64,000 nucleotides of DNA from Mycolicibacterium rhodesiae NBB3 (GCF_000230895.2 NC_016604.1:5766001-5830000), one strand, 5' to 3'; counted from the stretch's first letter, positions 34,230-42,808 are shown. Numbers and translations are program-made. The notes: a model not told the origin generated them from the letters alone.

Positions 34230-35963
34230 ATGTTCACACTTGCGCTGATCGGCTTTCTCGGTGGACTGATCACCGGGATCTCGCCGTGCATCCTTCCCGT
34301 GCTGCCGGTGATCTTCTTCTCGGGCACACAGAGCGCTCGCGCCAGCGCGAACGGCACAGGGGTCGCGGTCGCGACCGAGCCGACGCTGTCGGACCGGCCG
34401 CGGCCCTACCGTGTGATCGCCGGTCTGGTGCTCAGCTTCAGCGCTGTCACCCTTGCGGGTTCGGCACTGCTGTCGCTACTGCACCTGCCCCAGGACGCCA
34501 TTCGCTGGATCGCACTGATCGCGTTGGTGGCGATCGGCATCGGGTTGATCTTCCCCAAGTTCGAGGCGCTACTCGAGAAGCCGTTCTCCAAGCTCCCGCA
34601 GAAGCAATTCGGCTCCGGCAGTAGCGGTTTCGGTCTCGGCCTGGCATTGGGCGTGCTCTATGTGCCGTGCGCTGGGCCGGTGTTGGCGGCCATCGTCCTC
34701 GCGGGAGCAACCGGAACCATTGGCGTACCCACGATCGTGTTGACCCTGTCGTTCGCAATCGGTGCGGCTTTACCGCTGCTGTTCTTCGCGCTGGCCGGCC
34801 GTCGGGTCGCCGAGCGGGTGGCGGCGTTCCGGCGCCGTCAACGCGAGATTCGCATCGCTGCAGGCGTTGTGACGATCCTGCTGGCGGTGGCGTTGGCGTT
34901 CAATCTGCCCGCCGCGCTGCAGCGCGCCATTCCCGACTACACGGGCTCGCTGCAGGAAAGCGTGGGCGGCGATGAGCAGATCCGCGAAAAGCTCAACCTC
35001 GCCGGGCTGGTCAACGATCAGAACAGGGAACTGTCGAACTGCACCGACGGGGCGCCTGAGTTGGAAAGCTGTGGCACCGCACCGGACATCAAGAACATCG
35101 CCGCATGGCTGAACACGCCGAACGGCTCGGCGGTCGACCTGAAGTCGTTGCGCGGCAAGGTGGTACTTGTCGATTTCTGGGCGTATTCGTGCATCAACTG
35201 CCAGCGCGCGACTCCGCACATCGTCGACTGGTACGACACCTATCGCGGTCTCGGCTTCGAGGTGATCGGCGTGCACACCCCCGAATACGCCTTCGAACGC
35301 GTCGAGGGCAATGTGGCTTCCGGCGCACGCGATTTGGGCATCACCTACCCTGTCGCGCTGGACAACGGCTACTCGACGTGGACGAACTATCGCAACCGAT
35401 ACTGGCCCGCCAAATACCTCATCGACGCCAATGGCACCGTCCGTCACATCAAGTTCGGAGAGGGTGATTACGACACCACCGAGCGGCTGATACGGCAATT
35501 GATCACCGATGCCGCGCCGTCGGCGCAACTGCCGCCGCCGGTCGACGCCGACGATGCGACCCCTCAGGATGAGACCACACCCGAGACCTACCTCAGTGTC
35601 GGCAAGGTCATCAACTACGGCGGTTCCGGTCCGTACGACGAAGGGTCGTTCAATTTCAGCTATCCACAACAACTCCCGGATGACAGCTTCGCGTTGCGCG
35701 GCGACTGGGCGCTCGACTACCAGGGCGCGACGTCACGCGGCCAAGACTCCAGCATCGCGCTGAACTACCACGCGAGGCACGTGTACATCGTCGCCGGAGG
35801 CGAAGGCACCGTGACCGTCACCCGTAACGGCGTCACATCCATGGTGCCCATCAGCGGCCCACCCACACTTCATCAGATCATCGACGACGACGGAGTCTCC
35901 CGCGGGCGCCTCGATGTCGCTGTACCTCCCGGTTTGCAGGTTTTTTCGTTCACCTATGGATGA
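34230..35963 (+). CDS. dipZ: Cytochrome c biogenesis/thioredoxin-like protein DipZ
   Basis: 577 residues from ATG 34230, with an AAGGA ribosome site. The N-terminal CcdA/DsbD-type membrane domain has Cys20 in GISPCILPVLP and a second Cys in YVPCAGPVLA, the redox pair that carries electrons across the membrane. An extracellular thioredoxin-like domain has the active site CINC (near residues 320-323). A C-terminal beta-sandwich domain, as in M. tuberculosis DipZ, ends the protein. It lies between two fasciclin genes, as in M. tuberculosis, suggesting it services disulfides in MPT83/MPT70. The open frame upstream covers the hairpin and is rejected. Confidence 0.9.
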   Translation: MFTLALIGFLGGLITGISPCILPVLPVIFFSGTQSARASANGTGVAVATEPTLSDRPRPYRVIAGLVLSFSAVTLAGSALLSLLHLPQDAIRWIALIALVAIGIGLIFPKFEALLEKPFSKLPQKQFGSGSSGFGLGLALGVLYVPCAGPVLAAIVLAGATGTIGVPTIVLTLSFAIGAALPLLFFALAGRRVAERVAAFRRRQREIRIAAGVVTILLAVALAFNLPAALQRAIPDYTGSLQESVGGDEQIREKLNLAGLVNDQNRELSNCTDGAPELESCGTAPDIKNIAAWLNTPNGSAVDLKSLRGKVVLVDFWAYSCINCQRATPHIVDWYDTYRGLGFEVIGVHTPEYAFERVEGNVASGARDLGITYPVALDNGYSTWTNYRNRYWPAKYLIDANGTVRHIKFGEGDYDTTERLIRQLITDAAPSAQLPPPVDADDATPQDETTPETYLSVGKVINYGGSGPYDEGSFNFSYPQQLPDDSFALRGDWALDYQGATSRGQDSSIALNYHARHVYIVAGGEGTVTVTRNGVTSMVPISGPPTLHQIIDDDGVSRGRLDVAVPPGLQVFSFTYG

Positions 35964-35967
35964 GGAC

Positions 35968-35995
35968 CCATCCGCAACGCGACCGGCTCCGAATG
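35968..35995 (+). promoter_or_regulatory. SigK-type promoter of mpt70
   Basis: CCATCC (35968-35973) and CGAATG (35990-35995) are 16 bp apart, the same spacing as in the mpt83 promoter. The mpt70 ATG follows 59 bases after the -10 box, close to the 57 bases at mpt83. This supports separate SigK control of the secreted fasciclin. Confidence 0.75.
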
Positions 35996-36053
35996 ACCAA
36001 GCGAAATGACATCGAGGCGGTGGCACCCGCCCTCAACGAAAGGAAGCGAATCC

Positions 36054-36632
36054 ATGTACGCAAAGAAGGCTTTGGGGGTCGGCTTCGCAGCTGTTGCGGC
36101 TGCTGGACTGTCCCTGGGCGTCGCGTCGCCCGCGCACGCCGAGTTGGTGGGAACCGGTTGTTCGGCGTACGCACAGCAGGTACCGACCGGGCCGGGTTCG
36201 GTCCAGGGCATGGCGATGGATCCCGTGGCGGTCGCCGCGTCGAACAATCCCATGCTGACGACCTTGACCAAAGCGATTTCCGGACAGTTGAATCCGCAGG
36301 TCAACCTTGTCGACACGCTCAACGGTGGCCAGTTCACGGTGTTCGCGCCCACCGATGACGCCTTCGCCAAGCTCGACCCGGCGACCATCGAGAAGCTCAC
36401 GACCGACGCCCCCTTGCTGACCAGCATCCTGACCTATCACGTGGTGCCCGGCCAGGCCAATCCGACGCAGGTCGTCGGCACCCACAAGACGGTTCAGGGC
36501 GCCGATGTGACGGTCACCGGAATGGGCAGCGACCTCGAGGTCAACGACGCGTCCGTGGTCTGCGGAGGGGTGCAGACGGCCAACGCGCAGGTGTACATGA
36601 TCGACACCGTTTTGATGCCGCCAATGAATTAA
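36054..36632 (+). CDS. mpt70: Secreted fasciclin-domain protein (MPT70-like)
   Basis: 192 residues. A Sec signal peptide ends ASPAHA, giving a mature start at ELVGTGC. The FAS1 domain closely parallels MPT83 (FAPTDDAFAKLD, LLTSILTYHVVPGQ) and includes the two Cys that form the MPT70 disulfide (GTGC and VVCGG). Unlike mpt83 it has no lipobox, so it is released. It follows dipZ by 90 bp with its own SigK promoter; the RBS is AAAGGAAG. A strong hairpin terminates the unit. The paralogues share long identical blocks, indicating tandem duplication. Confidence 0.9.
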   Translation: MYAKKALGVGFAAVAAAGLSLGVASPAHAELVGTGCSAYAQQVPTGPGSVQGMAMDPVAVAASNNPMLTTLTKAISGQLNPQVNLVDTLNGGQFTVFAPTDDAFAKLDPATIEKLTTDAPLLTSILTYHVVPGQANPTQVVGTHKTVQGADVTVTGMGSDLEVNDASVVCGGVQTANAQVYMIDTVLMPPMN

Positions 36633-36652
36633 CCTGCGGCACAACCTGAACC

Positions 36653-36694
36653 GGAAAGCAGCCCGAGCTATCCCCCATTGCCGGGCTGCTTTCC
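36653..36694. terminator. Hairpin terminator after mpt70, shared with the sigma factor gene
   Basis: A perfect 13-bp stem (GGAAAGCAGCCCG, 36653-36665, with 36682-36694) and a 16-base loop. It lies between the convergent mpt70 and ECF sigma genes, 13 bp before the sigma stop, and can act in both directions. No T-run follows on either side. Confidence 0.7.
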
Positions 36695-36707
36695 CTTTGG
36701 CGGGCGT

Positions 36708-37565
36708 TCAGCCAAGGCCGATGGCAGAGGGGTCAACGGACGCCTCGATCTTGTGAATCAGGCTGTCGCGCAGGGTGAGCACCAGCACGGCGAACAAGCG
36801 GCGGTTCATGAATGCAAGCAGCACAGGCTGTCCCGCGGGCCCGCTGACCAGCGTCGCGCCGTGGCCGAGGTACCGCAGCAGGTTGACCGCGACGTCGTGC
36901 GGACCATGGTTGATCTGCGGCGGCGGCGCCCCCTCACCGAGAATGGTGCCGACACCCCAGACGGTCGGGTCCAGTGTGGCCGTCAGCGCCTGCAGATCGC
37001 CGTTGGCGCACGCGGTGATGAAGGTGTCGGAGACCAGCTGATGTTCCCTGTTCCCGATATCGGCCAGCCGGGGCGCCGCGGCGGAGAACTTCGCCCGCGC
37101 GCGACGGGCGAGTTGCCTGCACGTGCCGACCGGCCTACCCACCGTCTCGGCGATCTCATCGAACGGCAGCCCGAAGACATCGTGGAGCACGAACGCGACC
37201 CGCTCCCCCGGGGTGAGCCGGCGCAGCACCTCCAGCAGGGCGGTGCGGACGTCATCGTCGAGCGTGACCCGATCGGCGGGCTCGAGGTCGCGCGATACGA
37301 CCACGTCGAGCACACCGGACTCGTCGGCGAATTCGTGCCGCGCACTCGCTGAGCGGATCTGGTCGAGGCAGAGCCGTCCGGCGACAACGGTCAGCCACGC
37401 CCGCAGGTCGTCGATCTGCGCGGCATCCGTTCGTGCGAGCCGTAGGAACGCCTCCTGCGCGACGTCCTCGGCCCCGCCGACATCGCCGAGCATCTGGTAG
37501 GCCAGATTCACCAGGTAGGCACGGTGCTCGCGCCACGCGGCCTCGACGCCATGCGAACTGCTCAT
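36708..37565 (-). CDS. ECF sigma factor with SnoaL-like C-terminal domain (SigI/SigJ group)
   Basis: 285 residues. Region 2 (AYQMLGDVGGAEDVAQEAFLRL) and region 4 (LLEVLRRLTPGERVAFVLHDVFG, then FDEIAETVGRPVGTCRQLARRAR) are normal. After residue ~190 a SnoaL/NTF2-like domain replaces a separate anti-sigma factor, as in ECF41-type proteins and M. tuberculosis SigI and SigJ, and can control activity directly. No anti-sigma gene is adjacent, which fits. It starts at ATG 37565, divergent from the NmrA-like gene across a symmetric promoter pair, so it probably activates itself and that gene. Confidence 0.85.
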   Translation of the reverse strand: MSSSHGVEAAWREHRAYLVNLAYQMLGDVGGAEDVAQEAFLRLARTDAAQIDDLRAWLTVVAGRLCLDQIRSASARHEFADESGVLDVVVSRDLEPADRVTLDDDVRTALLEVLRRLTPGERVAFVLHDVFGLPFDEIAETVGRPVGTCRQLARRARAKFSAAAPRLADIGNREHQLVSDTFITACANGDLQALTATLDPTVWGVGTILGEGAPPPQINHGPHDVAVNLLRYLGHGATLVSGPAGQPVLLAFMNRRLFAVLVLTLRDSLIHKIEASVDPSAIGLG

Positions 37566-37573
37566 GAGTCGTA

Positions 37574-37637
37574 GACGAAACGCGGCGACGAAAAGTTACA
37601 GCCGTCGACCTGTAACTTTTCACCGGCGCCGCCCGTC
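37574..37637. promoter_or_regulatory. Symmetric pair of ECF-type promoters, leaderless on both sides
   Basis: GAAAAGTTACAG (37590-37601) and CTGTAACTTTTC (37610-37621) form a perfect 12-8-12 inverted repeat. On each strand TGTAAC is followed exactly 17 bp later by CGTC: plus strand 37611-37616 and 37634-37637, minus strand 37600-37595 and 37577-37574. The -10 CGTC lies 8 (minus) and 9 (plus) bases before the start codon, so both transcripts would be leaderless. CGTC is a common ECF -10. This strongly suggests the divergent sigma factor reads both. Confidence 0.8.
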
Positions 37638-37646
37638 CTTGCTGTC

Positions 37647-38489
37647 ATGAACACAATTCTTGTCACAGGGGCCACCGGGAACGTGGGTCAACCTCTCGTC
37701 TCGCAACTGATCAACGCTGGAGCCAGAGTTCGCGCGGTGACCCGGCGGCCTGAGTCGGTCACCTTCCCTGCCGGCGTCGAGGTGGTGGGTTCGGCGGCCG
37801 CCGGACTCGACGGCGCCACATCGGTGTTCCTCAACTCGCGCGCGCTCGGCGACGGTCTGGCGCCTCTAGTGGCCTCTGCCCGGCTGGCGGGCGTGACCCG
37901 GCTTGTCGCCCTCTCGGCGATCAACGCCGACGACGACTTCTCGCGTCAACCGTCGCGCGTGCGCGGTGACCGCAATCTCGAGGTTGAGCAGCTCGCGATC
38001 CAGTCGGGGCTGGAGTGGGTGAGCCTGCGCCCCACGGTGTTCGTCACCAACTTCTTCGGCATGTGGGCGCCGCAAATTCGTGCGGGCGACGTCGTGGCCG
38101 GCCCGTTCGCAGATGCGTCGACGGCGCCGATCGCCGCACGCGATATCGCCGAGATCGCAGCGCATGCTCTGCTCACCGACGAGCTCATCGGCCAGAAGAT
38201 TCCGCTGACCGGTCCGCAGGCACTGACGAACACCGAACTCGTCGACGTCATCGGTACGCTCCTCGGTCGTCGTTTGTCCTACCGCGAGGTTCCCACTGAG
38301 GAGGTACGACAACGCTTCGTGGCCATGGGATTTCCGGCACCGTTCGCCGACGCCTACATCGCGCTGCTGGCGACGACGGTCGGTAAGCCCGCGTTGGTGA
38401 CCCACGACGTCGAGAAGATCCTCGGCCGTCCGCCCGAATCCTTCGCTGATGCGGTATCGGCGAACCACGACCTTTTCACGAATCTATAA
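37647..38489 (+). CDS. NmrA-like NAD(P)-binding protein (atypical SDR)
   Basis: 280 residues. The N-terminal Rossmann motif TGATGNVGQ (about 7-15) and the conserved RRPE turn match NmrA/NAD(P)H:quinone oxidoreductase-type proteins, which bind NAD(P) and serve as redox sensors or reductases. The classical YxxxK pair is not evident. ECF41-type sigma factors typically control an oxidoreductase or epimerase gene next to them, and this is the best candidate target here. RBS features are absent, consistent with a leaderless transcript. The next gene follows after 10 bp. Confidence 0.8.
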   Translation: MNTILVTGATGNVGQPLVSQLINAGARVRAVTRRPESVTFPAGVEVVGSAAAGLDGATSVFLNSRALGDGLAPLVASARLAGVTRLVALSAINADDDFSRQPSRVRGDRNLEVEQLAIQSGLEWVSLRPTVFVTNFFGMWAPQIRAGDVVAGPFADASTAPIAARDIAEIAAHALLTDELIGQKIPLTGPQALTNTELVDVIGTLLGRRLSYREVPTEEVRQRFVAMGFPAPFADAYIALLATTVGKPALVTHDVEKILGRPPESFADAVSANHDLFTNL

Positions 38490-38499
38490 GGGAGAGAAT

Positions 38500-38943
38500 A
38501 TGTCTAATCCCAAGCCACCCTGGTACCTCAAGCCGATGAACCGCTTCGTCAGGGCGATCCAGAGACTCGGCATCCCCGCTGGTCCGTCTCAGATTCTCAC
38601 AGTGCCGGGCAGGAAGTCGGGCAAGTTGCGCAGCACGCCGATGACACCGTTCTCCCACGACGGCGGGCTGTACACCGTCGCCGGTTATCCCGGCGCTGAT
38701 TGGGCGGCCAACGCACGCGCCGCCGGAGCCGGAACACTGACCCGCGGGCGCAAGTCGCGACGGGTCAGGATCGTCGAACTCGACCCGGCTCAGGCCCGCC
38801 CGGTACTTCGCAGCTTCGCCACCGAAGTCCCGGTGGGAGTGGGCTTTGCGAAGCGGTCAGGTTTGGTGCGCGAAGGCACGCCGGACGAATTCGAGGCTCT
38901 TGCGGGCGAACTGGCGGTCTTCCGCTTCGATCCGCAGGACTGA
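38500..38943 (+). CDS. Ddn-like deazaflavin (F420)-dependent nitroreductase-family protein
   Basis: 147 residues. The split-beta-barrel Ddn/FPOR fold is recognisable from SQILTVPGRKSGKLRSTPMTP, GGLYTVAGYPGADWAANARAAG and the C-terminal FRFDP. Members bind F420H2 and reduce quinones, nitro compounds or other electrophiles. The ATG follows an AAGGGAGAG site and lies 10 bp after the NmrA-like gene, so the ECF-controlled operon pairs two redox proteins. Confidence 0.85.
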   Translation: MSNPKPPWYLKPMNRFVRAIQRLGIPAGPSQILTVPGRKSGKLRSTPMTPFSHDGGLYTVAGYPGADWAANARAAGAGTLTRGRKSRRVRIVELDPAQARPVLRSFATEVPVGVGFAKRSGLVREGTPDEFEALAGELAVFRFDPQD

Positions 38944-38951
38944 GGCGCGGC

Positions 38952-39443
38952 TCAGGTCGATCGGAACGTCATCGCGTCGCCGTTCATGCAGTAGCGAAGA
39001 CCGGTGGGCGGCGGGCCGTCGTCGAACACGTGGCCGAGGTGACCGCCGCATCGTCGGCAGAGGACCTCAGTGCGGGACATGCCAATGCTGTCGTCGCCGC
39101 GCTCGAGTACAGCGCCGGCCAGCGGCTGCCAGAAGCTCGGCCATCCTGTGCCACTGTCGAACTTCGTATCCGACGCGAAAAGATCCAAATCGCAACCGGC
39201 ACAGCTGAACAAACCCTGTCCATGTTCATCATCGAGCGGGCTGCTGAACGGCGCCTCGGTGCCCGCTTGTCTCAGTACGTAGTACTGGTCGGGGGTCAGT
39301 AGCTGTTGCCATTCCGCATCGGTATGGGTCACCTCGAAGTCACCCGGGCTGGCCGTGGCCGAACGCGCGCAGGCCGTCGTCGCGGCAACGGTTGCCACGA
39401 AGACGCCCGCGCCGAAGAAGAAGCGCCGTCTGGTCAGATCCAT
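38952..39443 (-). CDS. msrB: Exported methionine-R-sulfoxide reductase MsrB
   Basis: 163 residues. The N-terminus has a twin-arginine signal (TRRRFFFGAG, then a hydrophobic stretch and ATASP), so the enzyme is probably exported by Tat. The MsrB core has two structural zinc CxxC pairs (SCAGC and CRRCG), the substrate motif GTGWPSFWQPL and the catalytic Cys in LRYCMNG. It repairs methionine-R-sulfoxide in exported proteins. It converges with the Ddn-like gene 8 bp away, so a redox-stress theme surrounds the sigma factor. Confidence 0.9.
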   Translation of the reverse strand: MDLTRRRFFFGAGVFVATVAATTACARSATASPGDFEVTHTDAEWQQLLTPDQYYVLRQAGTEAPFSSPLDDEHGQGLFSCAGCDLDLFASDTKFDSGTGWPSFWQPLAGAVLERGDDSIGMSRTEVLCRRCGGHLGHVFDDGPPPTGLRYCMNGDAMTFRST

Positions 39444-39556
39444 AGCACCCGCCTTCGCCGGTCCGCTTACCGTGAATCAGGTTACGCCGCGCACGACAAC
39501 CCAATTGGTGCTGCGCAGGCGTTGTCACGGAACGGTAAGAACCGCCGAAGATCGTG

Positions 39557-39781
39557 TCAATCGCCCTGAATCTGCTGGTACAGCCGGTGCATGTCGAGCT
39601 GGCCGCGATGGGTGACGAGCATGTCGCCCTGAAACCGGTCGATGTAAATCCCAGCGATCGACACCGTGGCACCGGTCGGCGCGATACCTCGAAACTCCCC
39701 GGTGTGCGTGCCGACGAACCGGCACCGGGATATGCCGTGGGAACCGTCGCGATCCGCCTTCGTCTTCTCGCTGGCCGTCAA
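39557..39781 (-). CDS. Truncated SnoaL/ester-cyclase-like protein
   Basis: 74 residues if translation begins at the TTG at 39781, which overlaps the preceding stop (TTGA). It contains only the C-terminal half of a SnoaL-type cyclase (THTGEFRGIAPTGATV, then a DRFQGDMLVTHRGQLDMH segment). A complete SnoaL fold is about 130 residues, so the front half with the first helices is missing. It could be a remnant, or a small dimerising piece. It is coupled to the LLM gene upstream. No stop or frameshift in the missing part can be seen, because the upstream sequence is the LLM gene. Confidence 0.5.
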   Translation of the reverse strand: MTASEKTKADRDGSHGISRCRFVGTHTGEFRGIAPTGATVSIAGIYIDRFQGDMLVTHRGQLDMHRLYQQIQGD

Positions 39782-40650
39782 GACCGCACCCTTGCAATGA
39801 TGTCCTCGGCGAACCGCTCGATGGGCTCCCGGTAGCGCTCGACATCGTCGCCGGGTAGGTCCGCCCCCATCCACGGGGCGCACATCACCGAGGTGATCCC
39901 GGCGTCCTCGGCTCTCTTGTACAGATCCGGCGACGGCGGTTCCAGCAGCGCCAGCGTGATGTCGAAAGGTTCACTGGCCCGGCCATATTCATGCCGCAGT
40001 TTGGTGAGCTTGTTCGCGTAGGACACCGCGTCGTCCCATCCGTACGCGTAACCGACCCAGCCTTCGCACAGTTTCGCCGCGCGCCGGAGCGCCGCATCCG
40101 ATTCGCCTCCGCAGTGGATGGGCACGGGCGCCTCCGGGTGAGGTTCGATCATCATCTCGGGCACCTGGTAGTGCTCTCCGCTCCACGACACCCAGCCGCC
40201 ACCCCACAGCGCGCGCAAGGCGGGGATCATCTCATTGAGCCGCTTACCCCGGGTGGTGAAGTCCTGACCCAGCATGTCGTACTCCTCGCGCATCCAGCCG
40301 ACGCCGACCGCGAGCTGCACCCGCCCCTCCGACAGGGCCGACGCGGTGGCGACCTGTTTCGCCACCTCCAGCAGGGGTCGCGCCGGCGCGATGTACACGG
40401 CGTTGGAGAAGCGCAGCCGACTCGTCACCGCCGCCATCGCACCGATCTGCACCCAGCAGTCCGGCCACGACGTCTCCGGTGGCCACGGCGGCTTACCGCT
40501 GGGGTGGTCCGGATAGGGCGAGGAGAGCTTGCGCGGGTAGATGAGGTGATCGGCAGTGATCATGCCGTCGTAACCGGCCTCGTCGAGCATGCGAGCCAGC
40601 GGCAGGATTTCTGACGTTTTCATGAACGGGGTGCCCGACCAAAACTGCAT
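39778..40650 (-). CDS. LLM-class F420-dependent oxidoreductase
   Basis: 290 residues, luciferase-like (TIGR03619-type) TIM barrel. Characteristic motifs are YDGMITADHLIYP, AMAAVTSRLRFSNAVYI, and RVQLAVGVGWMREEYDMLGQDF. Enzymes of this class use reduced F420 to transfer hydride to an unknown substrate. The ATG at 40650 lies 39 bp from the divergent photolyase ATG. It is followed by a short SnoaL-like piece whose TTG overlaps its stop. Confidence 0.85.
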   Translation of the reverse strand: MQFWSGTPFMKTSEILPLARMLDEAGYDGMITADHLIYPRKLSSPYPDHPSGKPPWPPETSWPDCWVQIGAMAAVTSRLRFSNAVYIAPARPLLEVAKQVATASALSEGRVQLAVGVGWMREEYDMLGQDFTTRGKRLNEMIPALRALWGGGWVSWSGEHYQVPEMMIEPHPEAPVPIHCGGESDAALRRAAKLCEGWVGYAYGWDDAVSYANKLTKLRHEYGRASEPFDITLALLEPPSPDLYKRAEDAGITSVMCAPWMGADLPGDDVERYREPIERFAEDIIARVRS

Positions 40651-40689
40651 CCTGTTTCTCTACCGGGAAATTCGGGCAGCATCAATGGC

Positions 40690-41982
40690 ATGCCCACGCT
40701 GTTGTGGTTTCGGCGCGATCTGCGGCTGCATGATTTGCCTGCCCTGCTGGATGCCGCCAGTGCCGATAACGAAGTGCTCGCCTGTTATGTCCTCGATCCA
40801 CGTCTGAAGGCATCGTCGGGACAACGCAGGTTGAAGTACCTCTACGATGCCCTGCGCGACCTCGACGAGAGCCTCGACGGACGGCTGTATGTGACGCGCG
40901 GACGCCCTGACCAACGAATCCCTAAGCTGGTCAAGGCGATCGGTGCATCGTCGGTCCATGTGAGCGGCGACTTCACGCCATTCGGCAGACGTCGCGACGA
41001 CGCGGTGCGCGAGGCGCTCGGAGACGTGCCGCTGGAGGAATCCGGGTCGCCGTATCTCGTCTCGCCGGGCCGGATCACCAAGGGCGACGGATCGCCGTAC
41101 AAGGTTTTCACGCCGTTCTACGGGTCCTGGCGTAAGCACGGTTGGCGGTCCCCGGCGTCGTCCGGTCCGAAATCGGCGACGTGGATCGATCCCGATGACA
41201 TTCCGGGTGCCGTCGAGATTCCCGACCTCGACGTCGAGTTGGAGTTGCCCGCAGGCGAGCGCGCAGCCAAACGTCAATGGAGATCGTTCGTGCAGAAGCA
41301 TCTCGACGGCTACGCCGAAAATCGCAATCGGCCGGATCTGCCCGCCACCAGCCGCATGTCCGCGCACCTGAAATTCGGCACCATCCACCCGCGCACCATG
41401 GCGGCGGACCTCGGCCACAGCGCGGACGCCCAGGCCTACCTGCGTGAGCTGGCCTTCCGCGACTTCTACGCCGCTGTGCTCGATCAGTGGCCCGACAGCG
41501 TGTGGTGGAACTGGAACAAGTCCTTCGACAAGATCGAAGTCGACGACGACGAGGACGCCCGCTCGCTGTTCGATGCGTGGAAACACGGCCGCACCGGCTT
41601 CCCGATCGTCGACGCGGGCATGCGGCAGCTGGCTCAGACCGGCTTCATGCACAACCGCGTCCGCATGATCGTGGCGTCGTTTCTGGTCAAGGACCTGCAT
41701 CTGCCGTGGCAGTGGGGGGCGCGCTGGTTCCTCGATCAACTGGTCGACGGCGACATGGCCAACAACCAGCACGGTTGGCAGTGGGCGGCGGGATGCGGCA
41801 CCGACGCCGCGCCGTACTTCCGGGTGTTCAACCCGACGACGCAGGGCGAGAAGTTCGATCCGGACGGCGAATACGTGCACCGCTGGGTGCCGGAGGTCGA
41901 CGACGACGACTACCCGGACCCGATCGTCGATCACAAGGCCGAGCGGGCCGAGGCGCTGCGCCGCTACGGCGAGATCACTTGA
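40690..41982 (+). CDS. phr: Class I deoxyribodipyrimidine photolyase
   Basis: 430 residues. The N-terminal alpha/beta antenna domain begins LLWFRRDLRLHDLPAL. The C-terminal FAD domain has RMSAHLKFGTIHPR, AFRDFYAAVLDQWP, GFPIVDAGMRQL and NNQHGWQWAAGCGTDAAPYFR with the FNPTTQGEKFDP tail. The Trp electron-transfer region and DNA-lesion-binding Asn/Met motif (TGFMHNRVRM) are present, so it repairs UV cyclobutane dimers with light. Loss of this gene is common in pathogenic mycobacteria, so its presence fits an environmental species. It converges with the SDR, overlapping by 8 bp. Confidence 0.9.
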   Translation: MPTLLWFRRDLRLHDLPALLDAASADNEVLACYVLDPRLKASSGQRRLKYLYDALRDLDESLDGRLYVTRGRPDQRIPKLVKAIGASSVHVSGDFTPFGRRRDDAVREALGDVPLEESGSPYLVSPGRITKGDGSPYKVFTPFYGSWRKHGWRSPASSGPKSATWIDPDDIPGAVEIPDLDVELELPAGERAAKRQWRSFVQKHLDGYAENRNRPDLPATSRMSAHLKFGTIHPRTMAADLGHSADAQAYLRELAFRDFYAAVLDQWPDSVWWNWNKSFDKIEVDDDEDARSLFDAWKHGRTGFPIVDAGMRQLAQTGFMHNRVRMIVASFLVKDLHLPWQWGARWFLDQLVDGDMANNQHGWQWAAGCGTDAAPYFRVFNPTTQGEKFDPDGEYVHRWVPEVDDDDYPDPIVDHKAERAEALRRYGEIT

Positions 41983-42808
41983 TGATCTGTCCGCCGTCGA
42001 CCGGCAGCGTCACCCCGGTCAGGTAGCGCCCCGATTCGCCGCACAGGTAGACCATCGTGTCGCTGATGACCTCCGGCTCGACCGGCGGGTTGTCCAGCAG
42101 TGGCTGCTGCGACGGGCTGAACGACGGGTGTTCTGCGGACCATTCGGCCATCGCCTCGTTGTAGATCATCGGCGTCGCCACCCCACCGGGATGTACGGTG
42201 TTGACGCGGATGTTCTTCTCGGCCAACGCGATTGCGAAGTGCCGCATCAATCCGATCACGCCGTGTTTGGCGGCGGTGTACCCCGCCGCGCCGTGGCTGG
42301 CGGTGCCGAAGTCGACGGTGACCGGCCGGAAGCCCGCCGCCGAGCTGGTGATCACGATGGCCCCGCCGTCGCCGTGCGACAGCATCGAAGAAAGCGCGGC
42401 CACAATCGTGTAATAGACACCGTTGAGCATCACGTCGACCGCATCGACGAACGCGCCGATCTGGGCGCCCTGCTCCCCGGCGGCCGGCAGGATCCCCGCA
42501 TTGGCGAGCACGAAGTCGATACGCCCGAACTCGTCTGTCCCCTTGGCCACGACAGCCTTGAGTTGCTCGAGATCGCGGACGTCGGCGTGCTCGGCCACGA
42601 TCCGGCGGCCGGTCTTCTCCACCAGGTTGACCGTCTCGTCGAGATCCTCGGGGGTCGCCATCGGATAGGCGACGGTGTCGAGTTGATCGCACAGATCCAC
42701 CGCGATGATGTCGGCGCCCTCTTCTGCGAACCGCACCGCGTGCGCGCGGCCCTGACCCCGGGCCGCACCGGTGATGAAGGCGACTTTCCCGCTGAACTGT
42801 CCGGCCAT
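41975..42808 (-). CDS. Mycofactocin-coupled short-chain dehydrogenase
   Basis: 277 residues. The extended cofactor region reads GAARGQGRAHAVRFAEEGAD, and then an insert of about 20 residues follows the acidic VDLC. This is the signature of the mycofactocin-coupled SDR group (TIGR03971), whose NAD is non-exchangeable and regenerated by mycofactocin. NAGIL, the catalytic Ser in TSSAAG and YTAAKHG are present. Substrates of this group are alcohols. The ATG is at 42808; it is divergent from the small membrane protein 91 bp away. Confidence 0.9.
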   Translation of the reverse strand: MAGQFSGKVAFITGAARGQGRAHAVRFAEEGADIIAVDLCDQLDTVAYPMATPEDLDETVNLVEKTGRRIVAEHADVRDLEQLKAVVAKGTDEFGRIDFVLANAGILPAAGEQGAQIGAFVDAVDVMLNGVYYTIVAALSSMLSHGDGGAIVITSSAAGFRPVTVDFGTASHGAAGYTAAKHGVIGLMRHFAIALAEKNIRVNTVHPGGVATPMIYNEAMAEWSAEHPSFSPSQQPLLDNPPVEPEVISDTMVYLCGESGRYLTGVTLPVDGGQIIK

